Shown here piece after piece: positions 15,357-24,619 of a DNA stretch of 64,000 nt. Source of the stretch: Agromyces atrinae (GTDB lineage Bacteria > Actinomycetota > Actinomycetes > Actinomycetales > Microbacteriaceae); contig NZ_JACCBI010000001.1 in NCBI RefSeq assembly GCF_013407835.1, positions 3,286,001 through 3,350,000 of the forward strand, given 5' to 3'. The translations under genes and the position numbers were made by a program. Under the pieces are notes generated by a model, which saw only the letters and a list, made by a program, of their open reading frames with translations, did no database searches and was not told the origin of the DNA. Each line of letters starts with the position of its first letter. The stretch's first letter is position 1.

Positions 15357-16471
15357 ATGACGTCAGCCCCCGCGTCCTGATCCTTTGGGCGAACGCTCAT
15401 TCTGCGAATCTGGGAGTGCGCGCACTTGCTCAAGGCAGCGCCGAGTTGGTCCGCCAGGTCTGGCCGGACGCCGCGATCACGTTTCAGGATCTCGGCCCCA
15501 ATGAGGAGGGCTTCCGCGTCTCGATGCAACTCGTCAAGGCCGACATCGGGCGCCCGCAGGGTCCTATCAAACGCTGGCTGAGGAGCTTCGATCTCGTCGT
15601 CGACACAGGTGCAGGCGACAGCTTCGCCGATATCTATGGTCGCAACCGACTCGGGCGAATCATCTACACGCAGCTCACGGCCTCCTCGCTCGGATTGCCT
15701 GTCGTCCTCGGTCCGCAGACAATTGGGCCTTTCGACGGATTCCTCTCGCGACTGGTTGCGCGATTCGCACTCTCGAAGGCGAGCAGCACGTTCGCGCGTG
15801 ACAGCGCGAGCCTCGACTATGCGAAGTCGCTCGGTGCGCGGCGTCTCCTTCCGTCAACCGACGTCGTCTTCGGGCTCCAGATCCCCGACGCTGGTCCGGC
15901 ACGTGATGTTCTTCTCAACGTCTCCGGACTGTTGTGGCAGGAGAACTCGCACGTGGACGCATCGCGGTATCAGGAATCGGTTCGCAGCCTCATCACTCAG
16001 CTCGATGCTTCCGGGCGTCGTGTCTCGTTACTCGCACACGTGATCGACAATCCGACGAAGGACAATGACCTCATTGCTATGCGTGAACTGGAAGGTGAGT
16101 TCGGAGACCGAGTGAAGTCCGTTGTTCCGAACTCCCTCGACGAGGTTCGTAGCGCACTGCGGGGAGCAAACATCGTGATCGGTTCGCGAATGCACGCGTG
16201 TCTCAACGCGCTCTCAGTAGGAACGCCCGCGATCCCGTGGGCCTACTCGCGCAAGTTCGCTCCTCTTCTTCGTGACCTCGGTTGGCCCATCTCGATTGAC
16301 CTCAAGACGGAGCAACGTCCCCAGGAACAGACGTTGGCGCTCGTGGCTCGGGATGCTTCGACGTGGGACGCGTACCTTGCCGCGCTTCGAGAGGCGGCGG
16401 ATGATCGGTTGTCGAACGTAACCGACGCGCTTCGTGCACTCGGGTCGACCCTCGTTCGAGAGGGCGTCTAG
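15353..16471 (+). CDS. Polysaccharide pyruvyl transferase family protein (cluster 1)
   Basis: This 372-residue protein of the pyruvyl-transferase/CsaB family begins MNDVSPRVLILWANAHSANLGVRAL, with the family's N-terminal strand and small-residue loop. It contains DLVVDTGAGDSFADIYG, GLPVVLGPQTIGPF, and the conserved C-terminal IGSRMHACLNALSVGTPAIPWAYSRKF. Known members move a pyruvyl ketal from phosphoenolpyruvate to a sugar in a cell-surface polymer, though some related enzymes have other roles. The ATG at 15353 overlaps the 65-codon frame before it; an in-frame ATG lies at 15335. It is one of four members of this family in the window. Confidence 0.88.
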   Translation: MNDVSPRVLILWANAHSANLGVRALAQGSAELVRQVWPDAAITFQDLGPNEEGFRVSMQLVKADIGRPQGPIKRWLRSFDLVVDTGAGDSFADIYGRNRLGRIIYTQLTASSLGLPVVLGPQTIGPFDGFLSRLVARFALSKASSTFARDSASLDYAKSLGARRLLPSTDVVFGLQIPDAGPARDVLLNVSGLLWQENSHVDASRYQESVRSLITQLDASGRRVSLLAHVIDNPTKDNDLIAMRELEGEFGDRVKSVVPNSLDEVRSALRGANIVIGSRMHACLNALSVGTPAIPWAYSRKFAPLLRDLGWPISIDLKTEQRPQEQTLALVARDASTWDAYLAALREAADDRLSNVTDALRALGSTLVREGV

Positions 16472-16473
16472 CG

Positions 16474-17361
16474 TTGGCGTCGCCACCCGGACGCAGCACA
16501 CAGGTGGCAGCGGTTGTCGTCGCCTTCAACTCAGTGGAACTGTTGAGAGAGAACCTCGCGAAGAACCCGCTTCCCGGAGTCGCGATCGTGGTGGTCGATA
16601 ACTCGACCATTCAACTCGAGCGCGACGCAACTGAGCTGCTCGCGCAAGCAGAGGGGTGGCTCTACATTGCCATGTCCGAGAACGTCGGCTTTGGCTCGGC
16701 GTCGAATGCCGGAGCCGAAGCGGCGATCGACCGCGGATGCAGCCACGTTCTGCTTCTCAACCCTGATGCCTCCATCCGTGCAGATTCGCTCGATCAGCTG
16801 ATCGAACAGGCGGATGACGACACAATACTTTCGCCGCTCATCCTGCGTCCCGACGGAAAGGTCTGGTTCCGAGGTGGAGAGCTCGATGTCTCGAAGGGCG
16901 TGGCGCGACACGCGGCCGCACCGGTCGATCCTGTGTGGCTCACCGGTGCGTGCATGTTGGTGCCGGCCCGCGCCTGGAGCAACCTCGGCGGATTCGATTC
17001 GCGCTACTTCCTTTACTGGGAAGACGTCGACCTGAGCTTCCGGTGGCGGGCGAGCGGCGGCGGCCTGCGCGTCGTCGAAACTGCGACGGCCCTTCATGAC
17101 GCGGGCGGTACGCAAGGGCTTGAAGACGAGAAGTCTCCGACCTACTTCCGATACAACTGTCGAAATCGAATCCTCTTCGGCTTCCTCAATCTGCGCACAT
17201 CCTCCGCCCTGTGGTGGTTCATCTCGAGCCCAAGGTATTGGCGACGCATGCTGCGGTCTGCGAACGTGCAGCCGGGACGACGCGGCGCAGCTCTGTCCGC
17301 CTCTATCCGAGGAACGACGGCTGGGCTCATTGCCGGTCTTCGAGCGAGGAAGCAGAAGTGA
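16474..17361 (+). CDS. Family 2 glycosyltransferase, rhamnosyltransferase-like
   Basis: This 295-residue protein has a GT-A fold with VAAVVVAFNSVELL, VVVDNS, the motif NVGFGSASNAG, and LLLNPDAS (the metal-binding DxD-like site). The C-terminal motif FFLYWEDVDLSFR-type is present as YFLYWEDVDLSFRWR. This arrangement is typical of WbbL-like rhamnosyltransferases. It begins at TTG 16474, two bases after the previous stop, with AGAGGG upstream, and its own stop overlaps the next gene by four bases. dTDP-rhamnose from the rml genes in the same locus would be a fitting donor; the exact sugar is inferred, not proved. Confidence 0.88.
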   Translation: MASPPGRSTQVAAVVVAFNSVELLRENLAKNPLPGVAIVVVDNSTIQLERDATELLAQAEGWLYIAMSENVGFGSASNAGAEAAIDRGCSHVLLLNPDASIRADSLDQLIEQADDDTILSPLILRPDGKVWFRGGELDVSKGVARHAAAPVDPVWLTGACMLVPARAWSNLGGFDSRYFLYWEDVDLSFRWRASGGGLRVVETATALHDAGGTQGLEDEKSPTYFRYNCRNRILFGFLNLRTSSALWWFISSPRYWRRMLRSANVQPGRRGAALSASIRGTTAGLIAGLRARKQK

Positions 17362-18608
17362 GCACAGGTTTCGAACGTGCCGTAGAGAAGGTTGTCCGCG
17401 AGGGCAACTGCTCCGGCTGCGGCGGATGCTCGATGCTGTCGAACCGAGTGGAGATGCGGTTGCGTGATGGTTTCATGCGGCCTCAGTTCACGCACGGTGC
17501 ATTGGAATCGGAGCGCAACGCTGCAGCCGCCTTCCGTGAGGTGTGCCCAGGCCGATCGATGCGCGCCCCTGACGCCGGAGAATTCGAGTCTCACCCGACA
17601 TTCGGTCGCTATGTTTCAGCATGGCGTGCTGTCGCCGTCGATGACGAGGTGCGGCACCGTGGCAGTAGCGCAGGAGTATTGACTGCACTCAGTACGTTCA
17701 TCGTCGAGCAGAAGCTGGCTCCATCCGTCGCAGGAGCCGCGGCATCGGCTGCGTCTCCAACTCGCACGGTCCCCGTGACCATCCTTACCCGCAACGAAGC
17801 GCTCGCCGCTGCTGGATCTCGCTACGCCCCGGTCTCTGTCCTTCGGCCAGACCTGGGCGAAACGACAGCCGTCGTGGGGAAGCCGTGCGAGATATCGGCC
17901 CTCCGGCGCGTTCGCGAACGCGCCGGACAGGATGAGGCAGCTCAGCCCCTGACTCTGTCGTTCTTCTGTGCAGGAGTGCCGAGCCAGGACGCGACGAACC
18001 GACTCATCGTGTTGCTAGGTGCCGACGTCGACGACGTCACCGATCTCGCGTACCGTGGCGATGGATGGCCGGGATACTTCCGGGTGAACACACGCGACTC
18101 CTCTGAACGGCTCAGCTACGAGGAATCGTGGGGAGCGCACTTGGGCAAGGACCTGCAGTGGCGTTGCAAGGTGTGTCCTGACGGTACGGGCGCCGATGCG
18201 GACGTTGCGGTGGGTGACTACTGGCAGGCGGACGAAAGAGGATTTCCTGTTTTCGAGAACACAGCTGGCGTGTCTGTGGCCATCGCGCGGACCTCGCGAG
18301 GACATGCGCTCCTGCTCCGTGCTGCTGCTGAAGGCGCAATACGGCTTGAACCGATCGACCTCGAGGACGTGGCTAGAATCCAACCGCTGCAGGTGACCCG
18401 GAAGCGAACACTTCTGGGACGGCTGGTCGGTCGTCGTGTAGCAGGACGGAGCATTCCGTCGATGAAGGGCTATCGCTTGATTCGTTTGGCGAAGCCCTAC
18501 GCGAAGAAGAACCTTCAGGCGGCGAGGGGAACTTTTGAGCGTTCGCTGCCCCGGCGTGTGAGAGCCATGGCGCGTCGAGTCCTCGAAGGTCGAGGCAAAG
18601 ATGGCTAA
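17358..18608 (+). CDS. FrhB-like iron-sulfur protein (F420 hydrogenase beta family)
   Basis: This 416-residue protein belongs to the coenzyme F420 hydrogenase/dehydrogenase beta-subunit family, members of which often sit in polysaccharide loci beside pyruvyl-transferase genes. It has an N-terminal CSGCGGC ferredoxin-like motif (about residues 18-24), a conserved RHRGSSAGVLTAL, GKPCEISALRR, FFCAGVPS, and a second cysteine motif CKVCPD followed by DVAVGDYW. It presumably carries iron-sulfur and flavin cofactors and modifies a sugar by redox chemistry; the precise reaction in surface-glycan clusters is not established. The GTG start overlaps the previous stop (GTGA), which fixes it. Confidence 0.85.
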   Translation: MSTGFERAVEKVVREGNCSGCGGCSMLSNRVEMRLRDGFMRPQFTHGALESERNAAAAFREVCPGRSMRAPDAGEFESHPTFGRYVSAWRAVAVDDEVRHRGSSAGVLTALSTFIVEQKLAPSVAGAAASAASPTRTVPVTILTRNEALAAAGSRYAPVSVLRPDLGETTAVVGKPCEISALRRVRERAGQDEAAQPLTLSFFCAGVPSQDATNRLIVLLGADVDDVTDLAYRGDGWPGYFRVNTRDSSERLSYEESWGAHLGKDLQWRCKVCPDGTGADADVAVGDYWQADERGFPVFENTAGVSVAIARTSRGHALLLRAAAEGAIRLEPIDLEDVARIQPLQVTRKRTLLGRLVGRRVAGRSIPSMKGYRLIRLAKPYAKKNLQAARGTFERSLPRRVRAMARRVLEGRGKDG

Positions 18609-20070
18609 GCCTCCTCGGTCGCTCGGAGAATCCGCGTTCCGCGGTGCAGCGGTGACGGGATTCGGGCAGCTTGCGCGAATACTCCTCCAGGTCCTGTCGA
18701 TTATCGTGCTTGCCCGTCTCTTGAGCCCCGAGGATTACGGTCTCCTGGCGATGGTCACCGTGGTTATCGGGGTCGGCGAGCTATTCCGCGACTTCGGTCT
18801 GTCGTCTGCGGCTATCCAGTCGAAGACCCTCAGCAATGCGCAACGAAGTAATCTCTTCTGGCTCAATAGCGTGATCGGCGTCGTGCTGTCGCTCATCTGC
18901 TTCGCGGCAGCACCTTTGCTTTCGGTCCTATACGGTGATGCGAGGCTGACCCTCATCACACAGCTGTTGGCGACTACGTTCCTCATCAACGGAGTCGCGA
19001 CCCAGTTCCGAGCCGACCTCAACAGATCGCTTAAGTTCGGAACCCTCAGCGTGATCGACGTCGTCAGCCAGTTCGTCGGTCTCGCTGTGGGCGTCGGCGC
19101 TGCGCTTCTTGGTGCGGAGTATTGGTCTCTGGTCGCCATGCAGGTCACAATCGCTCTCGTGAGTGCGACTGGCTCAGCCGTGTCGACGAGGTGGATGCCT
19201 CGGTGGTACAACCGGCAGGCTGACATCCGGCCGTTCTTCCGATTCGGTATCTCGCTGCTCGGCTCTCAACTCGTCAACTACGCAGGGAAGAACGCTGATT
19301 CGTTCGTCATCGGGTTGGCGCTCGGACCTGTTCAATTGGGCTTCTACAATCGAGCGTTCCAATTGCTGTTGCTTCCCTTGAACCAATTGCAGGCGCCCTC
19401 GACGCGCGTAGCCCTGCCGATATTGTCGAGACTTCAAGACGACAAGCCTCGCTTCGACGCGTTCATTCTTCAGGGTCAGACCGCGTTGCTCCATGTTGTC
19501 GCCGTTGTCCTCGCGTTCACCGCCTCACAAGCGACCGTGCTGTTCTCGTTCGTTCTCGGCGACCAGTGGGTTTCGGCCGCACCGCTGTTCCAGGCTCTGG
19601 CGATCGGCGGACTCGCGTCGATGGCAAACTACGCCTGCTACTGGGTGTTTCTTTCGAAGGGGCTCACGTCCAGCTACCTCGTCTTCTCCCTCATCACCCG
19701 CCCCTTCTTGATCGGAAGCGTCGTCGTGGGTTCGATGTTCGGGGCGCTCGGAGTCGCGATCGCATACTCCGCCGCGAGCTTTCTGCTCTGGCCGTGCACG
19801 CTGCTGTGGCTTCGGCGTGTATCGAACGCTCCCGTCGGTCGCATGTTCAGGGTCGGCATTCGCACGGTAGTCGTCTATGCCGTCGCAGGCGGCGCTGCGT
19901 TCGCCGTCGGTCTTCTGGTCGCAAACCTGCACCCGCTCTTCGTTCTTTCAATCTCTCTTCTCGCGTTTGTCGCGGCAGTCGCGGTGTGCGCTGTAATAGT
20001 TCCGAGCTTCCGCCGCGATCTGGCATCTCTCGCTGCGCTCCGGGTGTTCATGGGAGGGCGAAAGAAATGA
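18601..20070 (+). CDS. wzx: Lipid-linked repeat-unit flippase, Wzx-type (cluster 1)
   Basis: This 489-residue membrane protein of the polysaccharide transporter (PST) family, within the MOP superfamily, has about 12-14 hydrophobic segments. The N-terminal signature reads RSLGESAFRGAAVTGFGQLARILLQ, then IIVLARLLSPEDYGLLAMV and FRDFGLSSAAIQ, typical of WzxC-like flippases. It should flip undecaprenyl-linked repeat units outward for polymerisation by the next gene's product. It overlaps the previous gene by eight bases and the next by four. It is paralogous to the flippase at 38127: the opening segments match almost word for word. Confidence 0.92.
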   Translation: MAKPPRSLGESAFRGAAVTGFGQLARILLQVLSIIVLARLLSPEDYGLLAMVTVVIGVGELFRDFGLSSAAIQSKTLSNAQRSNLFWLNSVIGVVLSLICFAAAPLLSVLYGDARLTLITQLLATTFLINGVATQFRADLNRSLKFGTLSVIDVVSQFVGLAVGVGAALLGAEYWSLVAMQVTIALVSATGSAVSTRWMPRWYNRQADIRPFFRFGISLLGSQLVNYAGKNADSFVIGLALGPVQLGFYNRAFQLLLLPLNQLQAPSTRVALPILSRLQDDKPRFDAFILQGQTALLHVVAVVLAFTASQATVLFSFVLGDQWVSAAPLFQALAIGGLASMANYACYWVFLSKGLTSSYLVFSLITRPFLIGSVVVGSMFGALGVAIAYSAASFLLWPCTLLWLRRVSNAPVGRMFRVGIRTVVVYAVAGGAAFAVGLLVANLHPLFVLSISLLAFVAAVAVCAVIVPSFRRDLASLAALRVFMGGRKK

Positions 20071-21479
20071 CCGTATTCACTCAGCCATCCCGTGGCTTCA
20101 AGTCGGTGGCCGTCGGCGCGTTCTGGGCCCTGGCCGTCGCTGCCGGTACAGCGGTTTTCGCTGTCGCGACCGTGCACACAGTTCAGCCCGTGCGATTTGC
20201 GTCGATCGTCGGCGTCGCTGCGATGATCGTCGGAATTGTCGTGCTCCTCCTCGTTCCGACATGGTCGTTGCCGGCCATCATGCTCGGCCTGTACGCGCTG
20301 GGAGTCTTCGCCGTCGTCACGTTGCCGGCTTCGCTTCCTCTACCACCGACCACACTGATTCTGATGCTCTGGGTTATTCGGCGCCTTCTGGACTCGTTGC
20401 GTCAGCATGCGAACGGTGCAGCGAGCGTGCCGCGGATCGGCAATTCGCATGTCGGTCTCTGGTCGGCATTGGCCCTCGGCGTCTGGGTTATCTTCACCTT
20501 GTTCGCTGGAGCTCTCGGAAGTCAGGGCCAAGGCTGGGCGATCAGTTTCTTCACCGCAGTCCTCGTCCCGGTCTGTGTTGGCTTCTCTGAGCGAGAAGCG
20601 CGCGCGTTGAAGTCCACATGGATTGCCCTGGGCGGCATCATCGGCTTCTACACTGTGATCGAGTCTGCTCTCCGTCAGAACTTCCTGTACTGGGCGCTCG
20701 GTATGCCAAGTTCGCAGCACTGGTCGATGTATCGAGCCGAGGGCCCTTTTGGTCATCCACTCCTCCTGTCGACGTTCCTCGTCGTCGCATTCGGCCTGGG
20801 AGTCGGCATGTGGCTGCAGTATGGCCGCAAATCGGCGCTCGTCGGAGGAGCACTTTCTTTAACCGGCGTGGTGATGTCCCTCTCTCGGGGAGCCATACTC
20901 GCTGCAATCGTCACGATTTTCGCCGTCTATCTGCTTGCGGGTGCCCGAAGCGAGGGGCGCAGCTCCAAACGTCTCGTCGGGCTTGGCGCGCTCGCGCTTG
21001 CAGGTGTGGTCACGGTCGTGTTCGGTACGTCCGTGGTCGACCGGTGGACGTCGACGGAGGCAGCCGGGTCCACTGATGCACGGGACGGCGGGTTCTCGGT
21101 TGCGCTCTCCGCTGCCGAATGGGGACATTGGCTCGGCACCGGGCCGGGTACTTCCGCAGTAGCGGCCCAGCAATTCGGATTCACGCTTCCGATCGAGAAC
21201 TCGTACCTACAGATCCTCGTGAGTCTGGGCATTCCCGGGCTCGTCGTCTTCACTCTCCTGTGTGTCAGCGCTCTGAGCGTCACGATACGTCGAATCGATA
21301 TCGCCGCGTTTGGCGGTCTTGTTGCGTACCTCGTCGCAATCGCCGGTTACAACCTCATCGACGACCGCCGGAGCGCACATGTGCTCCTCGGCTGTCTCCT
21401 CATCATCGCGCTCAACGCCGAGTGGGGACCTCGATCACGGGCAATCGCGCATAAGGAGGTGACCTATGCCGAGAGGTGA
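20067..21479 (+). CDS. wzy: O-antigen polymerase/ligase-like protein, Wzy-type (cluster 1)
   Basis: This 470-residue polytopic membrane protein has about 11-12 hydrophobic segments and a large outer loop (about 345-400) carrying WLGTGPGTSAVAAQQFGFTLPIENSYLQIL. This is the hallmark loop region of Wzy_C/O-antigen ligase-type proteins, in which a Pro-x-E/H-N-S motif precedes the last helices. Family members polymerise or ligate lipid-linked oligosaccharides outside the membrane. ATG 20067 overlaps the flippase stop (ATGA) with GGGAGGG upstream. Wzx followed by Wzy is the usual order. Polymerase and ligase cannot be told apart from sequence, but the flippase context favours polymerase. Confidence 0.88.
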   Translation: MTVFTQPSRGFKSVAVGAFWALAVAAGTAVFAVATVHTVQPVRFASIVGVAAMIVGIVVLLLVPTWSLPAIMLGLYALGVFAVVTLPASLPLPPTTLILMLWVIRRLLDSLRQHANGAASVPRIGNSHVGLWSALALGVWVIFTLFAGALGSQGQGWAISFFTAVLVPVCVGFSEREARALKSTWIALGGIIGFYTVIESALRQNFLYWALGMPSSQHWSMYRAEGPFGHPLLLSTFLVVAFGLGVGMWLQYGRKSALVGGALSLTGVVMSLSRGAILAAIVTIFAVYLLAGARSEGRSSKRLVGLGALALAGVVTVVFGTSVVDRWTSTEAAGSTDARDGGFSVALSAAEWGHWLGTGPGTSAVAAQQFGFTLPIENSYLQILVSLGIPGLVVFTLLCVSALSVTIRRIDIAAFGGLVAYLVAIAGYNLIDDRRSAHVLLGCLLIIALNAEWGPRSRAIAHKEVTYAER

Positions 21480-22506
21480 TGTGTCAGCAGGCAAGATCCA
21501 GGTCGTGCATTTCGGTCCGCTCGGCGACCTGCCGGGTGGGATGGCTCAGGTCGTGAACGAGTACCTGTCGTGGGAGTACACGGGACTCAACTTGAGCGGC
21601 GTGCGCACCACGAAGGGGCGCGGAGATAGGCTTTCCGTCTTTCGGTGGCTGCGTTCGCTGGGCGTCGTTCTGGCGATGGCGTTCCGCCGTGATCGCGTGG
21701 CACTGGTTCACATCTCCGCTCGCGGTTCGTTTATTCGTGAGGGTTCGCTCGTCGTTCTCGCGCGTATGGCCAAAGTCCCGGTGGGTATCCACCTCCATGG
21801 CAGCGAGTTCGCGAAGTTCGCCGCGAAGAGCCCTCGTCTCGTGTCGTTCGTGTGTCGATCCGCGCTCACGGTCTTCGTCCTGACCGACGAGTCGAAGGGC
21901 ATTGTGGAACGGCTCGTTGGCGGCAGCGGAGTGAGGGTAGTGAAGACGGTCAACGCGATACGAATACCTTCACGATCTGCCGTGAAGCAGAAGAACGTGC
22001 TGTTCTGCGGAGAGGTCGGTCATCGGAAGGGTGTCGATGTTCTCCTCGAGGCATGGGCGAAATCGATCGACTCGATGGACGGATGGAAACTGACGGTGGC
22101 CGGGCCGATGGCATCCGGATTTCATGTGAGCGATATTCCTCGTTGTGCGGAACTCGTCGGCGCTGTACCGCACAACGAGAGCATGAAGCTCCAGGCTCAG
22201 GCTGCCATCGCAGTGCTCCCGTCCCGCCACGAAGCGCTGCCCATGTTCCTGATCGAATCGATGGCCAATGGATGCGTGCCGGTGGGCACCCCTGTGGGCC
22301 AGGTGGCCGAGCTGATCGAAGGCATCGGCGACGTCGTTCCAGTTGGCGATGCTGATGCGCTGTCGCAGAGTCTCATCTCCCTTGCGACGAGCACTGATCT
22401 CGAGGACCGATCTGATGCGGCCCGCAGCAGAGTGCAGACGCGATACTCCGTCGAAAACGTTAGATCTGATCTGGAGCACGAGTGGACTGCGATGAGCGCG
22501 CGATGA
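21466..22506 (+). CDS. Family 4 glycosyltransferase
   Basis: This 346-residue GT-B enzyme has the N-terminal loop GPLGDLPGGMAQV, the acceptor region VPVGIHLHGSEF, and the C-terminal donor domain with VLFCGEVGHRKGVDVLLEAW and LPSRHEALPMFLIESMANGCVPVGTPVGQVAELI (the E-x7-E-like motif of the family). The start is set by an exceptionally good AAGGAGGTGA six bases before ATG 21466, although this makes it overlap the polymerase gene by 14 bases. This strong site may raise its translation within the operon. Donor and linkage unknown. Confidence 0.9.
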   Translation: MPRGDVSAGKIQVVHFGPLGDLPGGMAQVVNEYLSWEYTGLNLSGVRTTKGRGDRLSVFRWLRSLGVVLAMAFRRDRVALVHISARGSFIREGSLVVLARMAKVPVGIHLHGSEFAKFAAKSPRLVSFVCRSALTVFVLTDESKGIVERLVGGSGVRVVKTVNAIRIPSRSAVKQKNVLFCGEVGHRKGVDVLLEAWAKSIDSMDGWKLTVAGPMASGFHVSDIPRCAELVGAVPHNESMKLQAQAAIAVLPSRHEALPMFLIESMANGCVPVGTPVGQVAELIEGIGDVVPVGDADALSQSLISLATSTDLEDRSDAARSRVQTRYSVENVRSDLEHEWTAMSAR

Positions 22507-23522
22507 GTGTTGCTGAGCCGATCCATCCTTCACTCGTAACCGTGATCGTGCCCGTGCGCAACGGGAGAGACCTCGTATCCGATCTCGTTGCCCGCCTCGT
22601 GGGCGCAGCAGATGAGCTGACCGAGGTCGTGATCGTCGAAGACCATTCGACCGATGACACCTGGGCTGTGCTTCATGAGGCGGTCCGTGGGCTCGATCAG
22701 TTCCGCGTTGTGCAGAATCCGCGATCAGCGGGAGTTGCGTCGGCGAGGAACTACGCGTTGACTCTCGCGCGCGGCGAGTTCGTGTGGTTCGCCGACGCTG
22801 ATGACGAGTGGTCTCCGGAGATCATCCACTTACTGCGTTCGGCCGCCGAACGTACGGGGGCGGATGTTGTCGTGTGTCAAGCGCAGCTAGTAGGCGTCGG
22901 CCGCCAGGCCACTGTCATCGATGGCCTTCCCGACGAGCGCGCGCTGTCGCGTCGCGACGCCTGGATCGCGTTGCTCGGAGGAGAATTGCACGGCTATCTC
23001 TGGAGCAAGCTCTTCCGGCGACAGGTGCTGCTTGACAACTTGTTCAGCCTGTTGTCATCGCAGTCAGATTTCACAGGAGTCGCTCGCGCTATCTCACAGT
23101 CGGAGACCATCGCGTTCATTCCCGACGTCTTGTATCAACACGTGGTGCGGGAGGGGTCGATCACAAGATCTCGCCAGCATCGCGTCGACAACCTCGATGT
23201 GTGTGTGGCCGAGCTTCGTGCTCATCTCGTCGCCGATGCACCTGACCTCGTCGACTCCGCGCTCTACGCGTCGTTCGTGACGTGGTTCGTTCTCTTGCCG
23301 ATGGCTGAGACGCCGGGCCGCGTAGGTGCACCTTTCGGCGTCGTCGTTGCTGAGAGCAGGCGCTCGAGAGCCCGTTTGCGTCAACTACCGCGTTCGGCAT
23401 TCGATCAACTGCGACCATCCGTCCGGCGCCGAGCCCTGCTGGCGCGGACAGCCGGACCTTTCTATTCAGTGCCGCGTATGGCACTTCAGCGCGTAGCGCA
23501 CATCAAGCGACGGAGGTCGTAG
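22503..23522 (+). CDS. Family 2 glycosyltransferase (cluster 1)
   Basis: This 339-residue GT-A enzyme has VTVIVPVRNGRDL at the N-terminus, VVIVEDHSTDDTW, AGVASARNYAL, and the metal-binding FVWFADADDEW. A conserved HGYLWSKLFRRQVL follows, typical of capsule-type GT2 enzymes where a Trp-Lys-x-Phe segment helps form the acceptor site. ATG 22503 overlaps the previous stop (ATGA). It is paralogous to the protein at 41762, with similar ADADD and HLWNKLFRR motifs. The long C-terminal part is Arg-rich and probably associates with the membrane surface. Donor not assignable. Confidence 0.9.
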   Translation: MSVAEPIHPSLVTVIVPVRNGRDLVSDLVARLVGAADELTEVVIVEDHSTDDTWAVLHEAVRGLDQFRVVQNPRSAGVASARNYALTLARGEFVWFADADDEWSPEIIHLLRSAAERTGADVVVCQAQLVGVGRQATVIDGLPDERALSRRDAWIALLGGELHGYLWSKLFRRQVLLDNLFSLLSSQSDFTGVARAISQSETIAFIPDVLYQHVVREGSITRSRQHRVDNLDVCVAELRAHLVADAPDLVDSALYASFVTWFVLLPMAETPGRVGAPFGVVVAESRRSRARLRQLPRSAFDQLRPSVRRRALLARTAGPFYSVPRMALQRVAHIKRRRS

Positions 23523-24619
23523 TGAGAATCGTATTCCTCATCACATCGCTACACGGAGGTGGTGCTGAGTTCGTTGCTCGGACCTGGGCGGACACTCTGC
23601 AGGCCGGTGGAGATGACGTCAGCATCGCCATCGCCTCGGGAAGTGCCGACGGTTCTGAGCGATGGACGAAGGTGCCGGTAACGGCGCTGGGTAGCGGCCG
23701 GTCAGCGCAGATCAAGGCGTTACGATCGCTCCTTGCCATGGAGCGTGTCGATGTTGTCGTCTCGCTTCAGACGTATCCCAATCTGATCGCGCTCACGGCT
23801 CTGCGCTCTCTGGGCGACGGGCACAGGCCGTTGCATCTCATTAGCGAGCGCAATCTGGTCTCACTCGGCATGAAGGGTGCCTCGCGAAGCCACAGGCTGA
23901 AGATCGCCGTTGCGCGTCGTTTGTACCGGCGAGCCGATCATGCAGTCGCAATTTCGCACCCCGTAGCGGCTGAGCTCGTCAGTTGGTTCAATGTCGACGG
24001 TGACAAGTGCACTGTCGTCCCCAATCCCGCCACCTCGAAGCCCGGATTGCTTGAGCCCACCTACGTGAAGGCCGTGAACGCAACCGACACGATCACTTTG
24101 GTGCTTCCGTCGAGGCTGGTCAAACAGAAGCAGCCGCTGCTGGCACTTCACGTCGCACACGAACTGAACCGACGCGGACTTGCGGCTCGAGTAGTGAGCT
24201 TCGGAGAAGGCCCTTTGCTCGATGCCTGTTTTCGGACCGCTCGCGAGTTGAACGTCGAGTTCGAACACGCGGGCTGGGAGGAAGAGTGGTTTGTGAAAAC
24301 CCCATCGAACTCCGTGGTCCTGCTGCCGTCGCTTCGTGAGGGGTTCGGAAATGTTCTCGTCGAGGCTGCGTGCGCCGGACTTCCTTCAGTTGCGCTTTCG
24401 GCTGCGCTTGGTACCGCCGACGCTGTCGTTCCTGGTCTCTCCGGCCAGCTCTCGGCAAGCGCGGATCCGGCCGTCATCGCGGATGCTGTGCTCGCGTGCG
24501 CTGAGCTAAGCGAATCCGATCTCTACCCGTGGTTGAGCCGCTTCACCCCAGAGTCGAGCACGAAGGATCTGCGCGATCTCGTCGTGCGTTTGCAGTCCCG
24601 CGTGGTTAGTGGACGTTGA
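23522..24619 (+). CDS. Family 4 glycosyltransferase
   Basis: This 365-residue GT-B enzyme begins MRIVFLITSLHGGGAEFVARTWAD, the classical GT4 opening with a Gly-rich acceptor loop. The C-terminal donor domain has LVLPSRLVKQKQPLLAL, VVSFGEGPLLDAC and VVLLPSLREGFGNVLVEAACAGLPSVAL (E-x7-E motif). The GTG start shares one base with the stop of the gene before, and its stop overlaps the next start. Related enzymes transfer galactose, GalNAc or glucose in capsule assembly; I cannot choose. All motifs look intact. Confidence 0.9.
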   Translation: MRIVFLITSLHGGGAEFVARTWADTLQAGGDDVSIAIASGSADGSERWTKVPVTALGSGRSAQIKALRSLLAMERVDVVVSLQTYPNLIALTALRSLGDGHRPLHLISERNLVSLGMKGASRSHRLKIAVARRLYRRADHAVAISHPVAAELVSWFNVDGDKCTVVPNPATSKPGLLEPTYVKAVNATDTITLVLPSRLVKQKQPLLALHVAHELNRRGLAARVVSFGEGPLLDACFRTARELNVEFEHAGWEEEWFVKTPSNSVVLLPSLREGFGNVLVEAACAGLPSVALSAALGTADAVVPGLSGQLSASADPAVIADAVLACAELSESDLYPWLSRFTPESSTKDLRDLVVRLQSRVVSGR